A stretch of 8,543 nucleotides of DNA from Campylobacterales bacterium (GCA_014763905.1 JACXUN010000052.1:1-8543), one strand, 5' to 3'. Counted from the stretch's first letter, positions 1 to 6,652 are shown. Translations and numbers: made by a program. Notes: a model not told the origin generated them from the sequence alone.

Positions 1-36
1 ATTTTATTTTTTGAAGATTGCCTATTTTTAGGCTTC

Positions 37-60
37 CCTTCGGGCTTTACGAGGTTTTTT
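37..60 (+). terminator. Possible intrinsic terminator of a gene left of the window
   Basis: Bases 37-42 (CCTTCG) can pair with 50-54 (CGAGG) with one bulged T and a 7-nt loop, and six T residues follow at 55-60. This is the layout of a Rho-independent terminator read on the plus strand. A second small hairpin lies just upstream (GCCTA 20-24 with TAGGC 29-33, TTTT loop). The stem is short, and the same bases also belong to the larger inverted repeat 44-140, so the two folds would compete. The upstream gene is not in the window, so the role is inferred. Confidence 0.35.
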
Positions 61-140
61 GTATGCTTCGCCAAATTTTTTTGAATTAACTCGTTAGTCT
101 CGCAAAAATTTGACTTTGCCTACAAAAAACCTCGTAAAGC
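44..140. repeat. Long inverted repeat / 97-nt hairpin
   Basis: Bases 44-63 are the exact reverse complement of 121-140 (20 of 20). After a poorly matched stretch, pairing resumes at 72-80 with 104-112 (9 bp) and 82-84 with 100-102, leaving a loop of about 15 nt. A transcript through here would form one long hairpin. No open reading frame lies within it and no flanking target-site duplication was seen. It could be a MITE-like or dispersed intergenic repeat, or a processed/attenuating RNA structure upstream of the DUF4395 gene; the sequence alone does not decide. Confidence 0.7.
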
Positions 141-189
141 TGTGACTATGATATCCCGTCGAACTCAGGTTATAAAGTTCCCTTCATTT

Positions 190-195
190 AAAGGA
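190..195 (+). promoter_or_regulatory. Shine-Dalgarno site favouring a GTG start at 201
   Basis: AAAGGA at 190-195 runs into the ATG at 195-197, so it cannot serve that ATG at a normal distance. It lies 5 nt ahead of the in-frame GTG at 201-203. The DUF4395 protein therefore more likely starts with GTG at 201, two codons after the ATG. Confidence 0.5.
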
Positions 196-200
196 TGTGT

Positions 201-926
201 GTGAAAGAGTTTTTTGCTTATGGGGAAAAGGTTCCCGGATATGAGGTTAGAGTCTTAAATGAACGAGAGGCGAGGGCAGCCGCTGCGATACTGTTTGTTG
301 GGGCATTTTTAGGCTTGACCAATGGGGTAATGCTCGGTACAGCTGTATTTTCCAAATATTTTGTTACTTTTTTTGCCATCGATTTTACGATGAGAATTAT
401 CCAGCCACGGTATGCTCCAAGTCTGTTGTTGGGACGTTTTTTTGTACAGAATCAAACTCCTGAGTATGTCGGTGCCGCACAAAAACGTTTCGCATGGATA
501 TTGGGCTTTATATTGGCATGGCCGATGTTTTATTATTTGGTCATCGACTTTCAGCCCAATCCGATCAAAGTTTTGGTCTGTCTGATCTGTATGGCACTAC
601 TCTTTTTTGAAGCGGCATTTTCCATCTGTCTAGGGTGCAAGATTTTTAATCTCATCAAAAAAGAGAAAGCGACTCACTGTCCGGGTGGTGTATGTGAAAT
701 CCAGATCAAAGACCCCGTTCAAAAATTTACACTACCTCAAAAGAGTATTTTGATTTTGACCATTTTGGCAATGAGTTATGGAACCTACCTCTATATGACC
801 AAACTTCCCGATCGAACCCATCTCACCAAAAAGATTAAAATCATGATGATGAGTGATGAAGAGCTGGAGCGAATCGAATATGAGAAATCTTTAGCCGAAT
901 TTGAGAGTGAGGAAGAGGAGTTTTAG
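201..926 (+). CDS. DUF4395 family integral membrane protein
   Basis: This is a predicted inner-membrane protein of unknown function that I assign to DUF4395 by pattern. It has the hydrophobic segment followed by a D-F-x-x-R-x-x-x-x-P-R-Y-x-P motif (residues 63-74 counted from the ATG at 195), a conserved A-x-K-R-F-A at 95-100, and the family's closing C-L-G-C motif at 145-148. Hydrophobic stretches lie near 29-50, 53-66, 97-116 and 124-144. After the DUF there is an unusual extension: a second cysteine pair C-P-G-G-V-C (162-167), another membrane segment (184-201) and a very acidic tail ending E-S-E-E-E-E-E-F. The paired cysteines suggest redox or metal chemistry, but nothing here proves it. 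The start is taken as GTG 201 because AAAGGA lies 5 nt upstream; ATG 195 is the alternative. It is a single-gene unit converging on the minus-strand operon. Family confidence is good; function is unknown. Confidence 0.8.
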   Translation: MKEFFAYGEKVPGYEVRVLNEREARAAAAILFVGAFLGLTNGVMLGTAVFSKYFVTFFAIDFTMRIIQPRYAPSLLLGRFFVQNQTPEYVGAAQKRFAWILGFILAWPMFYYLVIDFQPNPIKVLVCLICMALLFFEAAFSICLGCKIFNLIKKEKATHCPGGVCEIQIKDPVQKFTLPQKSILILTILAMSYGTYLYMTKLPDRTHLTKKIKIMMMSDEELERIEYEKSLAEFESEEEEF

Positions 927-956
927 GGTTATGAAAACCCGATAACTATCCTAAAA
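921..956. other. Hairpin spanning the stop codons of two convergent genes
   Basis: TTTTAGG (921-927) pairs with CCTAAAA (950-956) and GTTAT (928-932) pairs with ATAAC (942-946), with a three-base bulge at 947-949 and a 9-nt loop. Both stop codons (TAG at 924-926 on plus, TAG at 948-946 on minus) lie inside the stem. The T and A runs sit within the stem rather than after it, so it is not a textbook Rho-independent terminator in either direction. It may still help end or stabilise both transcripts. Confidence 0.4.
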
Positions 957-1527
957 ATTGCGTTGCCAAAACCACGATTCCGATATTGACAATGATTAAT
1001 ACAATCGGTGTCCAGAAGCTGGGTTTCCACTCTTCATAAATCTCTTTTGCCTCCAGCTCTTCGACCATCTTGGCTTTGAGTTCGGTATCGGTGTAGTTCT
1101 GTTCACTCAGTAGACGCTGGACATCACCGAAGAAGTCAAAACGATCAAAAAAGAAGTTGAGAATGATCTGTGTGACACGAGATTGTTCGGAGAACTTCTG
1201 GTCAAAATCGGCTATTTTGGATCGATTGTCTTCGGCTAAAAAGGTATCGATAATATAGGCAACCAGATCATCTTTGTTTTCATCGACTGCTTTAAATATG
1301 GCGACTAGCAGAGCGGTTTTTTTGGCAAGGATAAACCAGATAATCGGAAATCCAACGACGGTTATCAAACTGATTGACCCCAGTAATACGCCGTGAATCT
1401 CTGAAAATCCAGTGAAGTTTTTAAAATAGATAAGTGCCAATCCGACATTAATCACCACTCCCAACAAAATAAACAAGACAAACCGAAAAATATACGCAAA
1501 TCCTGCTTTGGCTAAGGTTTCTATCAT
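946..1527 (-). CDS. Uncharacterised membrane protein coupled to the RND permease
   Basis: I do not recognise a named family. The 193-residue protein has two N-terminal hydrophobic segments (about 12-35 and 44-69), a long charged soluble region (about 76-170, rich in Asp, Glu, Lys and Phe, with an F-F-F-D-R-F-D-F-F stretch near 125-133), and a C-terminal membrane segment (172-191). There is no obvious cleavable signal peptide. Its ATG overlaps the stop codon of the RND permease gene in an ATGA arrangement (1527-1524), which usually means translational coupling and similar output. Possible ribosome-binding sites (TTGGA about 5 nt and AAAGGA about 11 nt upstream) lie inside the permease gene's 3' end. 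It is the last gene of the rsmH operon. The coupling suggests it acts with the pump, for example as an accessory subunit, but this is inference from context only. Confidence 0.75.
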   Translation of the reverse strand: MIETLAKAGFAYIFRFVLFILLGVVINVGLALIYFKNFTGFSEIHGVLLGSISLITVVGFPIIWFILAKKTALLVAIFKAVDENKDDLVAYIIDTFLAEDNRSKIADFDQKFSEQSRVTQIILNFFFDRFDFFGDVQRLLSEQNYTDTELKAKMVEELEAKEIYEEWKPSFWTPIVLIIVNIGIVVLATQFLG

Positions 1528-4500
1528 GATAGTCCAATTCCTTTCTTTTGATTTTGATCGACTCGGTAGATCACCGCATACATTAACGGAACAAAATAGA
1601 GGTTAAGGATTGTCGCCCAAGCGATACCAAATCCTAAGCTCACTGCCATCGGCTGTAAGATCAACGCTTGACCACTGGCAAAGAAGATGAGTGAGGAAAG
1701 TCCCAATACCGTCGTAACTGAAGTCAGTACAATCGGACGCAACCGTTGGTTGGCTTTGGTCAATAGCTCATTATGGTTTTGGGTCTCTCGGATAAAGCTG
1801 AGCATAATTAATCCGTCATTAACCACTACCCCGGCTAATCCGATGATACCCATGACTCCTGGCATGGTAAGATGGAGACCCATAACTTTGGTACCGATTA
1901 GGACACCCAAAATAGAGAGGGGGATAATCGAAACGATAATCAACGGCTGGACAAAAGAGTTAAACATCCAAACCAAAGTAATAAAGATCAGGAACATCGC
2001 AATCAAGAAGGCTTGTATCATTTCCCGCTTCATCTGGGCATTCTCTTTCTCCTCTCCCTTGATAATCACCTTGATCCCCTCGGCTTGCAGTTGATCCAGT
2101 GTCGGATGCAGTTGCTTCATCACTTCGGTAGCGACGATCACTTCACTGTCTACTCGGGCAAAAACTGAGCGGACCTTCTCACCGTTTTCTTTGAAGATAC
2201 GGACATAACTGCGTTGGTAGTAGAAGTCACATACCTCTTTGAGTACGACGACCTCTCCTTCAGGCGTGGTAAGACGGAAGTTGTCAATGCTGCCGTTTTG
2301 ATCTTTGTAGAGATCTTCGATCTTGACCCGGACTAACCCTTCGTCATTGAACATTTTGGCATATTCACCTTTGAAAAAGGAACCACGCAGGGCGGAAGTG
2401 ATATACCCCTCACTGAGTCCTAGCGATTGCCCATACTCATTGACACGGAGTTTGAGTTCTTTTTCTCCCTCATCGGCATTATCACCGATATCGTGAACCC
2501 CTTTGATCTCTGCCAGTTTGGATTTGAGCCGTTTTAGGGCTTCCAAGACTTTGGTCTCATTGGCATCGGAAAAACCGATCTCGATATCATGTCCGACGAT
2601 TCCGGTTTGCTGAGCGAAGACATTGAACTCTTCAAAAACCTCTTTGTCATTTTCTTTAAGTTTTTGGATATCGACCAGAATCTTCTCACTCACCTCTTTG
2701 ACAATCTCTTGTGCTTTTCGTTCACGTATCATATCGCTGTCATCATATTCGATGGAAAAAACCGGATTGATATAACGGTCAAAGAAGTTCTCCGGAGCTT
2801 TTTCGTGGAGATTGATAAAGATTTGAAACAGATTTTCGCCCGTATCGACGGTTTGATCCGGGTTCATTCTAAATCCGATAATGGAGGTAACCGAATCGAC
2901 CGACTCTTGATCAAGCTGGGTCAGCAGGGCTTTTTCGATTTGACTCACATAACGTTCGGTCTCTTCTAATTCATTATTGATATTGACCTTGCCGTTGAGA
3001 AAAATCTGCTGTACATCAAAGGTCGGGAAAAGCTGAAACTTGGTAGTCAGTGCCATGCCGATGGTTGAGAGGATAATGACAAGCACCGTGCCAAAGAGTG
3101 AGGCTTTTTTATGTTCAAGCAATCGACTGAGAACCCCTTGAAAAATGGCACTGCTGATTCGCCAAAAGGCATTCTCTTTCTCCTTATGAATCGCCTCTAT
3201 CTTGCCTATCGAGAAAAAATCTTTGGCATGAAGCGGCAAGAAATAAAATGCTTCCAGAAGAGAACTCAAAAGCAGAATGGAGATCATAACCGGCAGCACC
3301 TGCATAAAGGTTCCCATCTTACCGCTCAAAATCAAAAGCGGCAAAAAGGCAAATACCGTGGTCAATGTTGCCGTCAAAACCGCCGGGAACATCTCCAATG
3401 ATCCCTCAATGGCTGCTTCACGAGGTGATTTGCCCATCTCGATATGGCGATAGATATTTTCCGCTACAACGATCGCCTCATCCACCAACATTCCCAGTGC
3501 GATCAAGGCACCTAAGAGGGTCAGCATATTGAGACTGTATCCAATAATATCGGCAAAGATCAGGGTGATCATAAACGATGCCGGAATCCCGATTCCGACG
3601 ATAATGGCGATACGGAAATTGAGGGTCAAAAAAAGTGCCAAAATAACCAAAATCAATCCAAAAAGAATATTGGAAGAGACCAGATTCAAACGGTTTTTGA
3701 TCCATACGGAGGTATCGGTATAGCCCTCAAAGGTGAGTTGGTTTTGATATTTGAGATTGAATTCGGCTAAGATTTTGCGTATCTCTTTGGTGAGTGCAAT
3801 AGCGTTACCCTCTTTGGTCTTTTTGATATCGAGTGAGATATTGGGTTTGCCGTTAAAATGCGAAAGCTGATCGGGATCACCCAGACCGAAATGAACCTCG
3901 GCGATATCTTGCAGATAGAAACGTTTGCCACCTACGGTGAGGAGAGTCTGCTCCAGCAGCTCTTTACTCTTTTCTCCATTGATCGTGGAGATATAGAGAT
4001 GGTTTCCTTGTTCTTTAACCGTTCCGACAGGGAAGATCGAAGAGAGTGAAGAGATCGCCTGATAGACGGCACTTTTGGAGAGTCTATAGGCATCGATCTT
4101 TTTTTGATCGAGGGTAATCAATATCTCTTCATCCGATTCTCCGCGAATCGTAATCCCGCTCAGATTGGGAATCATAGCCATACGGCTTTTGAGTTCATTC
4201 GCCGCATCGATCAGCACCTTGGTCTCGACATCACCCGATATGGCGACCAAGATTAACGGAAAGTCATGCTCCACCACTTTGGCAATCGGTTCCTCCATAT
4301 CGGAGGGGAGATCACGTTTGGTATTGGAGATGATATCTTTGACATCACCCAGAACCAGTTGGGGATCACTCCCGCTTTTGATATCGGCGTTGATCATAAA
4401 AAAGCCGTTTTGGATCGTGGTATAGATCGTATCGATATCGGAGAGTGACTTCAGCTCATCCTCTATGGTTCGTACCACCATCTTATCTAGTACATCCCCA

Positions 4501-4667
4501 CTCGCACCCACATAACCGCCGTTGACCGAAATCTGATCGAGTCTTGAAGGAGGGAATATCTCTTTGGCAATATTCTTATATGCGAAGATCGACATAACGA
4601 TCATAAAAATCATAAAAACATGATTCAATACTGCTTTATCAATAGCAAACTCTAAAAAGCGTCGCAT
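1524..4667 (-). CDS. RND-family efflux permease (AcrB/MMPL superfamily)
   Basis: This 1047-residue inner-membrane transporter has the usual length and duplicated layout of AcrB-type permeases. TM1 is at 12-30, followed by a large periplasmic loop to about 330. TM2-TM6 lie at about 332-478, TM7 at 521-541, a second periplasmic loop runs to about 883, and TM8-TM12 cover about 884-1033. TM4 carries G-M-L-V-D-E-A-I-V-V-A-E-N with D396-E397 where AcrB has the proton-relay pair D407-D408. TM10 has G-V-V-V-N-D-G-L-I-M-L, placing N950 at the AcrB K940 position and D951 next to it. It is therefore an AcrB relative with a different relay set, and its substrate cannot be read from sequence. No membrane fusion protein or TolC-like gene is next to it, so partners would be encoded elsewhere or be absent. 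It starts with ATG 6 nt after the FtsL-like gene; GGAG 9 nt upstream lies inside that gene's 3' end. Its stop overlaps the next gene. Confidence 0.93.
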   Translation of the reverse strand: MRRFLEFAIDKAVLNHVFMIFMIVMSIFAYKNIAKEIFPPSRLDQISVNGGYVGASGDVLDKMVVRTIEDELKSLSDIDTIYTTIQNGFFMINADIKSGSDPQLVLGDVKDIISNTKRDLPSDMEEPIAKVVEHDFPLILVAISGDVETKVLIDAANELKSRMAMIPNLSGITIRGESDEEILITLDQKKIDAYRLSKSAVYQAISSLSSIFPVGTVKEQGNHLYISTINGEKSKELLEQTLLTVGGKRFYLQDIAEVHFGLGDPDQLSHFNGKPNISLDIKKTKEGNAIALTKEIRKILAEFNLKYQNQLTFEGYTDTSVWIKNRLNLVSSNILFGLILVILALFLTLNFRIAIIVGIGIPASFMITLIFADIIGYSLNMLTLLGALIALGMLVDEAIVVAENIYRHIEMGKSPREAAIEGSLEMFPAVLTATLTTVFAFLPLLILSGKMGTFMQVLPVMISILLLSSLLEAFYFLPLHAKDFFSIGKIEAIHKEKENAFWRISSAIFQGVLSRLLEHKKASLFGTVLVIILSTIGMALTTKFQLFPTFDVQQIFLNGKVNINNELEETERYVSQIEKALLTQLDQESVDSVTSIIGFRMNPDQTVDTGENLFQIFINLHEKAPENFFDRYINPVFSIEYDDSDMIRERKAQEIVKEVSEKILVDIQKLKENDKEVFEEFNVFAQQTGIVGHDIEIGFSDANETKVLEALKRLKSKLAEIKGVHDIGDNADEGEKELKLRVNEYGQSLGLSEGYITSALRGSFFKGEYAKMFNDEGLVRVKIEDLYKDQNGSIDNFRLTTPEGEVVVLKEVCDFYYQRSYVRIFKENGEKVRSVFARVDSEVIVATEVMKQLHPTLDQLQAEGIKVIIKGEEKENAQMKREMIQAFLIAMFLIFITLVWMFNSFVQPLIIVSIIPLSILGVLIGTKVMGLHLTMPGVMGIIGLAGVVVNDGLIMLSFIRETQNHNELLTKANQRLRPIVLTSVTTVLGLSSLIFFASGQALILQPMAVSLGFGIAWATILNLYFVPLMYAVIYRVDQNQKKGIGLS

Positions 4668-4673
4668 CCGTGA

Positions 4674-4931
4674 TTACTCCAAATTACTCTCATGATCTTG
4701 ATATTTGATCGCTTCTAGTCTGTTTTTGATCGTCTCATGTTCCTCTCGAAGTGTCTGAGCAACGGTTTGATACTGAGCAATCTTACGACTCTCATAATAG
4801 ATTTGATTATTCAGATAGATTTTAGGCAGCGTCAACAGCAAAGCTAATGCCATCGAAAAGATCGTAATGAGTATCATACTCGTGGTGACACCGTTCTCTT
4901 GTTGGGGTTTATGTCGGCTTACCGGTTTCAT
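4674..4931 (-). CDS. FtsL-like small bitopic membrane protein
   Basis: The 85-residue protein has a short, basic, cytoplasm-facing N-terminus (about 1-16), one transmembrane helix (17-38), and a polar, helix-prone tail (about 44-78) with heptad-like spacing of I, Y, V, L, I and L, consistent with a coiled coil. This is the size and topology of the divisome protein FtsL, which links FtsB and FtsQ in the periplasm, and FtsL genes classically lie immediately after rsmH (mraW). Here it begins 4 nt after the rsmH stop, with a strong AAAGGA site (4944-4939) 7 nt before the ATG, formed from the last codons of rsmH. FtsL proteins diverge so fast that homology is hard to see, so the assignment rests on position, size and topology. 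A small unrelated coiled-coil membrane protein is the alternative. Confidence 0.7.
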   Translation of the reverse strand: MKPVSRHKPQQENGVTTSMILITIFSMALALLLTLPKIYLNNQIYYESRKIAQYQTVAQTLREEHETIKNRLEAIKYQDHESNLE

Positions 4932-4935
4932 ATCG

Positions 4936-5901
4936 CTATCCTTTAAAGATAAATGTTCTCAATTTGGCACTTCGGGAACGTGCATTCTGTTTCAGCTCCG
5001 CTTGGGAAGCGGTGATCGGTTTGCGTGCCAGCGGTTTGCCTAATGCGTGATTATTCCCACAAGTGCAACGCATCGCATGAGGATCACAGATACAGCTGTT
5101 TGCCCATCTCTTGAAGCGATTTTTCACCAATCGATCTTCAAGTGAGTGGAAGGTGATGAGAGCCACAATGGCTTCCTCTAGTTCACCTTGTTTGGCTTTG
5201 GCTTCTAAGGTATCAAGAAGACCTTCAATCTCACCCAGTTCATTATTAACCTCGATTCGGATGCCCTGAAACGTCAAAGTTGCCGGATGAATCTTGCCCC
5301 CTTTGGGAATGACTCGACTTACTATGTCGGCTAAGGCTTTGGCACTCTGAATAGGCTCTCTACTGCGTGCTTCGACAATAGCACGAGCCACTTTTTTATA
5401 GGGGCGTACCTCACCGTACTGATCCAAGATATACTCTAACTCTTTTTGACCGTAATGGTTGACCACATCATACGCACTCAGTGCCGCACCGGCATCCATA
5501 CGCATATCCAGTGTTGCACTCTCAAAACTAAATCCTCGATCCATCTTATCAAGCTGAAGCGAAGAGACACCGAAATCGGCCAAGATACCCGTTATCGGAC
5601 GCTCTTCTAATTGAGGTAATAGGGTGGCAAAAGTACCTTTATAAAGCCGGCTACGATCCCCAAAAGACTCCAGCCGACTGAGCGAAAAGTTTAAGGCTTC
5701 ATCATCTCGGTCTATTCCGATATGCTGTATCTGTTCATAACGCTGAAGCATCGCTTCGGAATGTCCGGCATATCCTAAAGTGCAATCAACAAAATATCCC
5801 GGTTTTATTCCCTCGAAACTCTCCAGTACTTCGTTAAACAGAACGGGAATATGTGGACTTTTTCGACTATTTTGATCTTTCACTTTTCGTTTTTCTTTCA
5901 A
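4936..5901 (-). CDS. rsmH: 16S rRNA (cytosine-1402 N4)-methyltransferase RsmH (MraW)
   Basis: RsmH uses S-adenosylmethionine to methylate N4 of C1402 in the ribosomal P site. The 321-residue product matches the family from end to end: P-H-I-P-V-L near 16-21, the SAM-binding motif D-C-T-L-G-Y-A-G-H-S (39-48), the acidic ribose-binding G-I-D-R-D (62-66), L-A-D-F-G-V-S-S-L-Q-L-D (107-118), R-G-F-S-F with D-M-R-M (122-135), T-F-Q-G-I-R-I-E-V-N (210-219) and T-F-H-S-L-E-D-R (250-257). The C-terminal tail has C-x-C-x6-C-x-C cysteines (270, 272, 279, 281), a known variant that may bind metal, and ends with the conserved A-R-S-R-S-A-K-L-R. The start is a TTG; no ATG occurs in the first 25 codons, and the only other early candidate is GTG at codon 7. 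No clear Shine-Dalgarno precedes it. It is the first gene of the minus-strand operon, a remnant of the dcw cluster. Confidence 0.97.
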   Translation of the reverse strand: MKEKRKVKDQNSRKSPHIPVLFNEVLESFEGIKPGYFVDCTLGYAGHSEAMLQRYEQIQHIGIDRDDEALNFSLSRLESFGDRSRLYKGTFATLLPQLEERPITGILADFGVSSLQLDKMDRGFSFESATLDMRMDAGAALSAYDVVNHYGQKELEYILDQYGEVRPYKKVARAIVEARSREPIQSAKALADIVSRVIPKGGKIHPATLTFQGIRIEVNNELGEIEGLLDTLEAKAKQGELEEAIVALITFHSLEDRLVKNRFKRWANSCICDPHAMRCTCGNNHALGKPLARKPITASQAELKQNARSRSAKLRTFIFKG

Positions 5902-5913
5902 CTTCTGACCAAA

Positions 5914-5919
5914 ACTATA
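5914..5919 (-). promoter_or_regulatory. Possible -10 box for the rsmH operon
   Basis: Read on the minus strand this is TATAGT, one mismatch from TATAAT, with an A/T-rich stretch rather than a clear -35 upstream. Transcription would begin only a few bases before the TTG start of rsmH, giving an almost leaderless mRNA; this would fit the lack of a Shine-Dalgarno site there. It is weak evidence because A/T-rich DNA gives such boxes by chance. Confidence 0.25.
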
Positions 5920-5947
5920 ACTTTGACAAGAAGTCTATTTTTTTTGA

Positions 5948-5956
5948 TGATATAAT
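5948..5956 (+). promoter_or_regulatory. Extended -10 promoter for the pseudo-aldolase gene
   Basis: TGA followed by a perfect TATAAT (5951-5956) forms an extended -10 element. A run of eight T (5938-5945) lies just upstream, as is common in Campylobacterota sigma-70 promoters, which often lack a -35. A perfect TTGACA is also present at 5923-5928, but the 22-bp spacing is too long for normal use. Transcription would start near 5963, leaving a leader of about 27 nt containing the AAGG ribosome-binding site (5980-5983) 6 nt before the ATG at 5990. Confidence 0.65.
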
Positions 5957-5989
5957 ACCAAAAAATCAGTAACGTTTATAAGGCTTTGT

Positions 5990-6568
5990 ATGGACAGATA
6001 TCTGCTCAATGAAATCAAACACATATCTAACTCAATGTTTCAAAAAAACTATTTTGGTGTTTTTCATGGTTCAATCTCGGCACGAACTTCGGTCAACTCT
6101 TTTATTATCAATCGCAAAAAAGCCATTTTAGATGAGATGGAAGAGGAAGATTTCATCGAGTTAAACTGTGTGGAGAGTAAAGATTATCGCTGGCATGAGG
6201 CGAGTAGCGATGTGGATATCCATGAGCAGATCTATCGAGCACTCCCTAACGCCAAATATATCGCTTATACTATGCCACCTTTTGCAACCGCCTATTCGCT
6301 CATCAATACCAACGTGATACCGCAGGACTACTATGGTTTTCAAACTTTTAGTGAGGTGAGTATTTATGATCCCAAAAACTATCACGATTGGAACGAACGA
6401 GCTGCTGATGAGATTGCTACTTTTTTTCAAAACAGTACACAAAAGCTTCTGCTTATTCGAGGTTTTGGGGTACTCTCTTATCACAGAGATCTGACAGAGA
6501 TGGTCAAAAATATAGCGGTCCTTGAAAACAGTTGCAAACTTTTGACCATGAGCAGCATCATCAAATAA
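5990..6568 (+). CDS. Class II aldolase/adducin-fold protein lacking the metal site (probable pseudoenzyme)
   Basis: The 192-residue protein follows the class II aldolase/adducin domain along its length. F-H-G-S-I-S-A-R (25-32) matches the G-N-x-S segment. S-S-D-V-D-I-H-E-Q-I-Y-R-A-L-P-N-A (72-88) matches the S-S-E...H-x-x-I-Y-x-x-x-P-x-A segment, and I-R-G-F-G-V (156-161) matches the N-H-G-V loop. In enzymes such as L-fuculose-phosphate aldolase, zinc is held by the two His of H-x-H-P and the His of N-H-G. Here the first motif reads Y-T-M-P (Y93, M95) and the third position is F159, so all three ligands are gone, and the catalytic Glu is Asp74. Aldolase or epimerase activity is therefore unlikely; a binding or scaffolding role like that of adducin is possible, but unproven. 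ATG start with AAGG 6 nt upstream. It lies divergent from rsmH and ahead of the PpiD-like gene and ftsA. Confidence 0.85.
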   Translation: MDRYLLNEIKHISNSMFQKNYFGVFHGSISARTSVNSFIINRKKAILDEMEEEDFIELNCVESKDYRWHEASSDVDIHEQIYRALPNAKYIAYTMPPFATAYSLINTNVIPQDYYGFQTFSEVSIYDPKNYHDWNERAADEIATFFQNSTQKLLLIRGFGVLSYHRDLTEMVKNIAVLENSCKLLTMSSIIK

Positions 6569-6608
6569 TGTTACTATTTAAGCATTCTTATGAATCCTTA
6601 TTTTTCTT

Positions 6609-6627
6609 TAAAGGTTTTAAACCTTTA
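6609..6627. repeat. Perfect 9-bp palindrome in the gene-to-promoter gap
   Basis: TAAAGGTTT (6609-6617) and AAACCTTTA (6619-6627) are exact reverse complements around one base. As RNA this gives a 7-bp stem with a 5-nt loop, but no T run follows in either direction, so it is a poor intrinsic terminator. It lies 26 bp upstream of the -35 of the next gene, a position that would also suit an operator. Function unknown. Confidence 0.45.
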
Positions 6628-6652
6628 CCTTCCCATTCTAACGGCTAATTCA

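Noticed and set aside
152..170. Short resemblance to the conserved C-G-A-A-C-T-C-A-G segment of 5S rRNA
   Set aside because: Only about 10 bases match; the remaining helices of 5S rRNA cannot be formed around it and a coding sequence begins about 30 bases later.
195..197. ATG as start of the DUF4395 gene
   Set aside because: The Shine-Dalgarno sequence AAAGGA overlaps this ATG, whereas GTG 201 is at a workable distance; not excluded, but less likely.
1687..4448. Plus-strand open frames opposite the RND permease gene (for example 1687-2094, 2589-2969, 3111-3401)
   Set aside because: They lie antisense within a full-length, well-conserved transporter, have no family resemblance or ribosome-binding sites, and show the composition expected of antisense translation.
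6161..6484. Minus-strand frame opposite the aldolase-fold gene
   Set aside because: It is wholly contained in a recognisable domain on the plus strand and its product has no motif or membrane pattern of its own.
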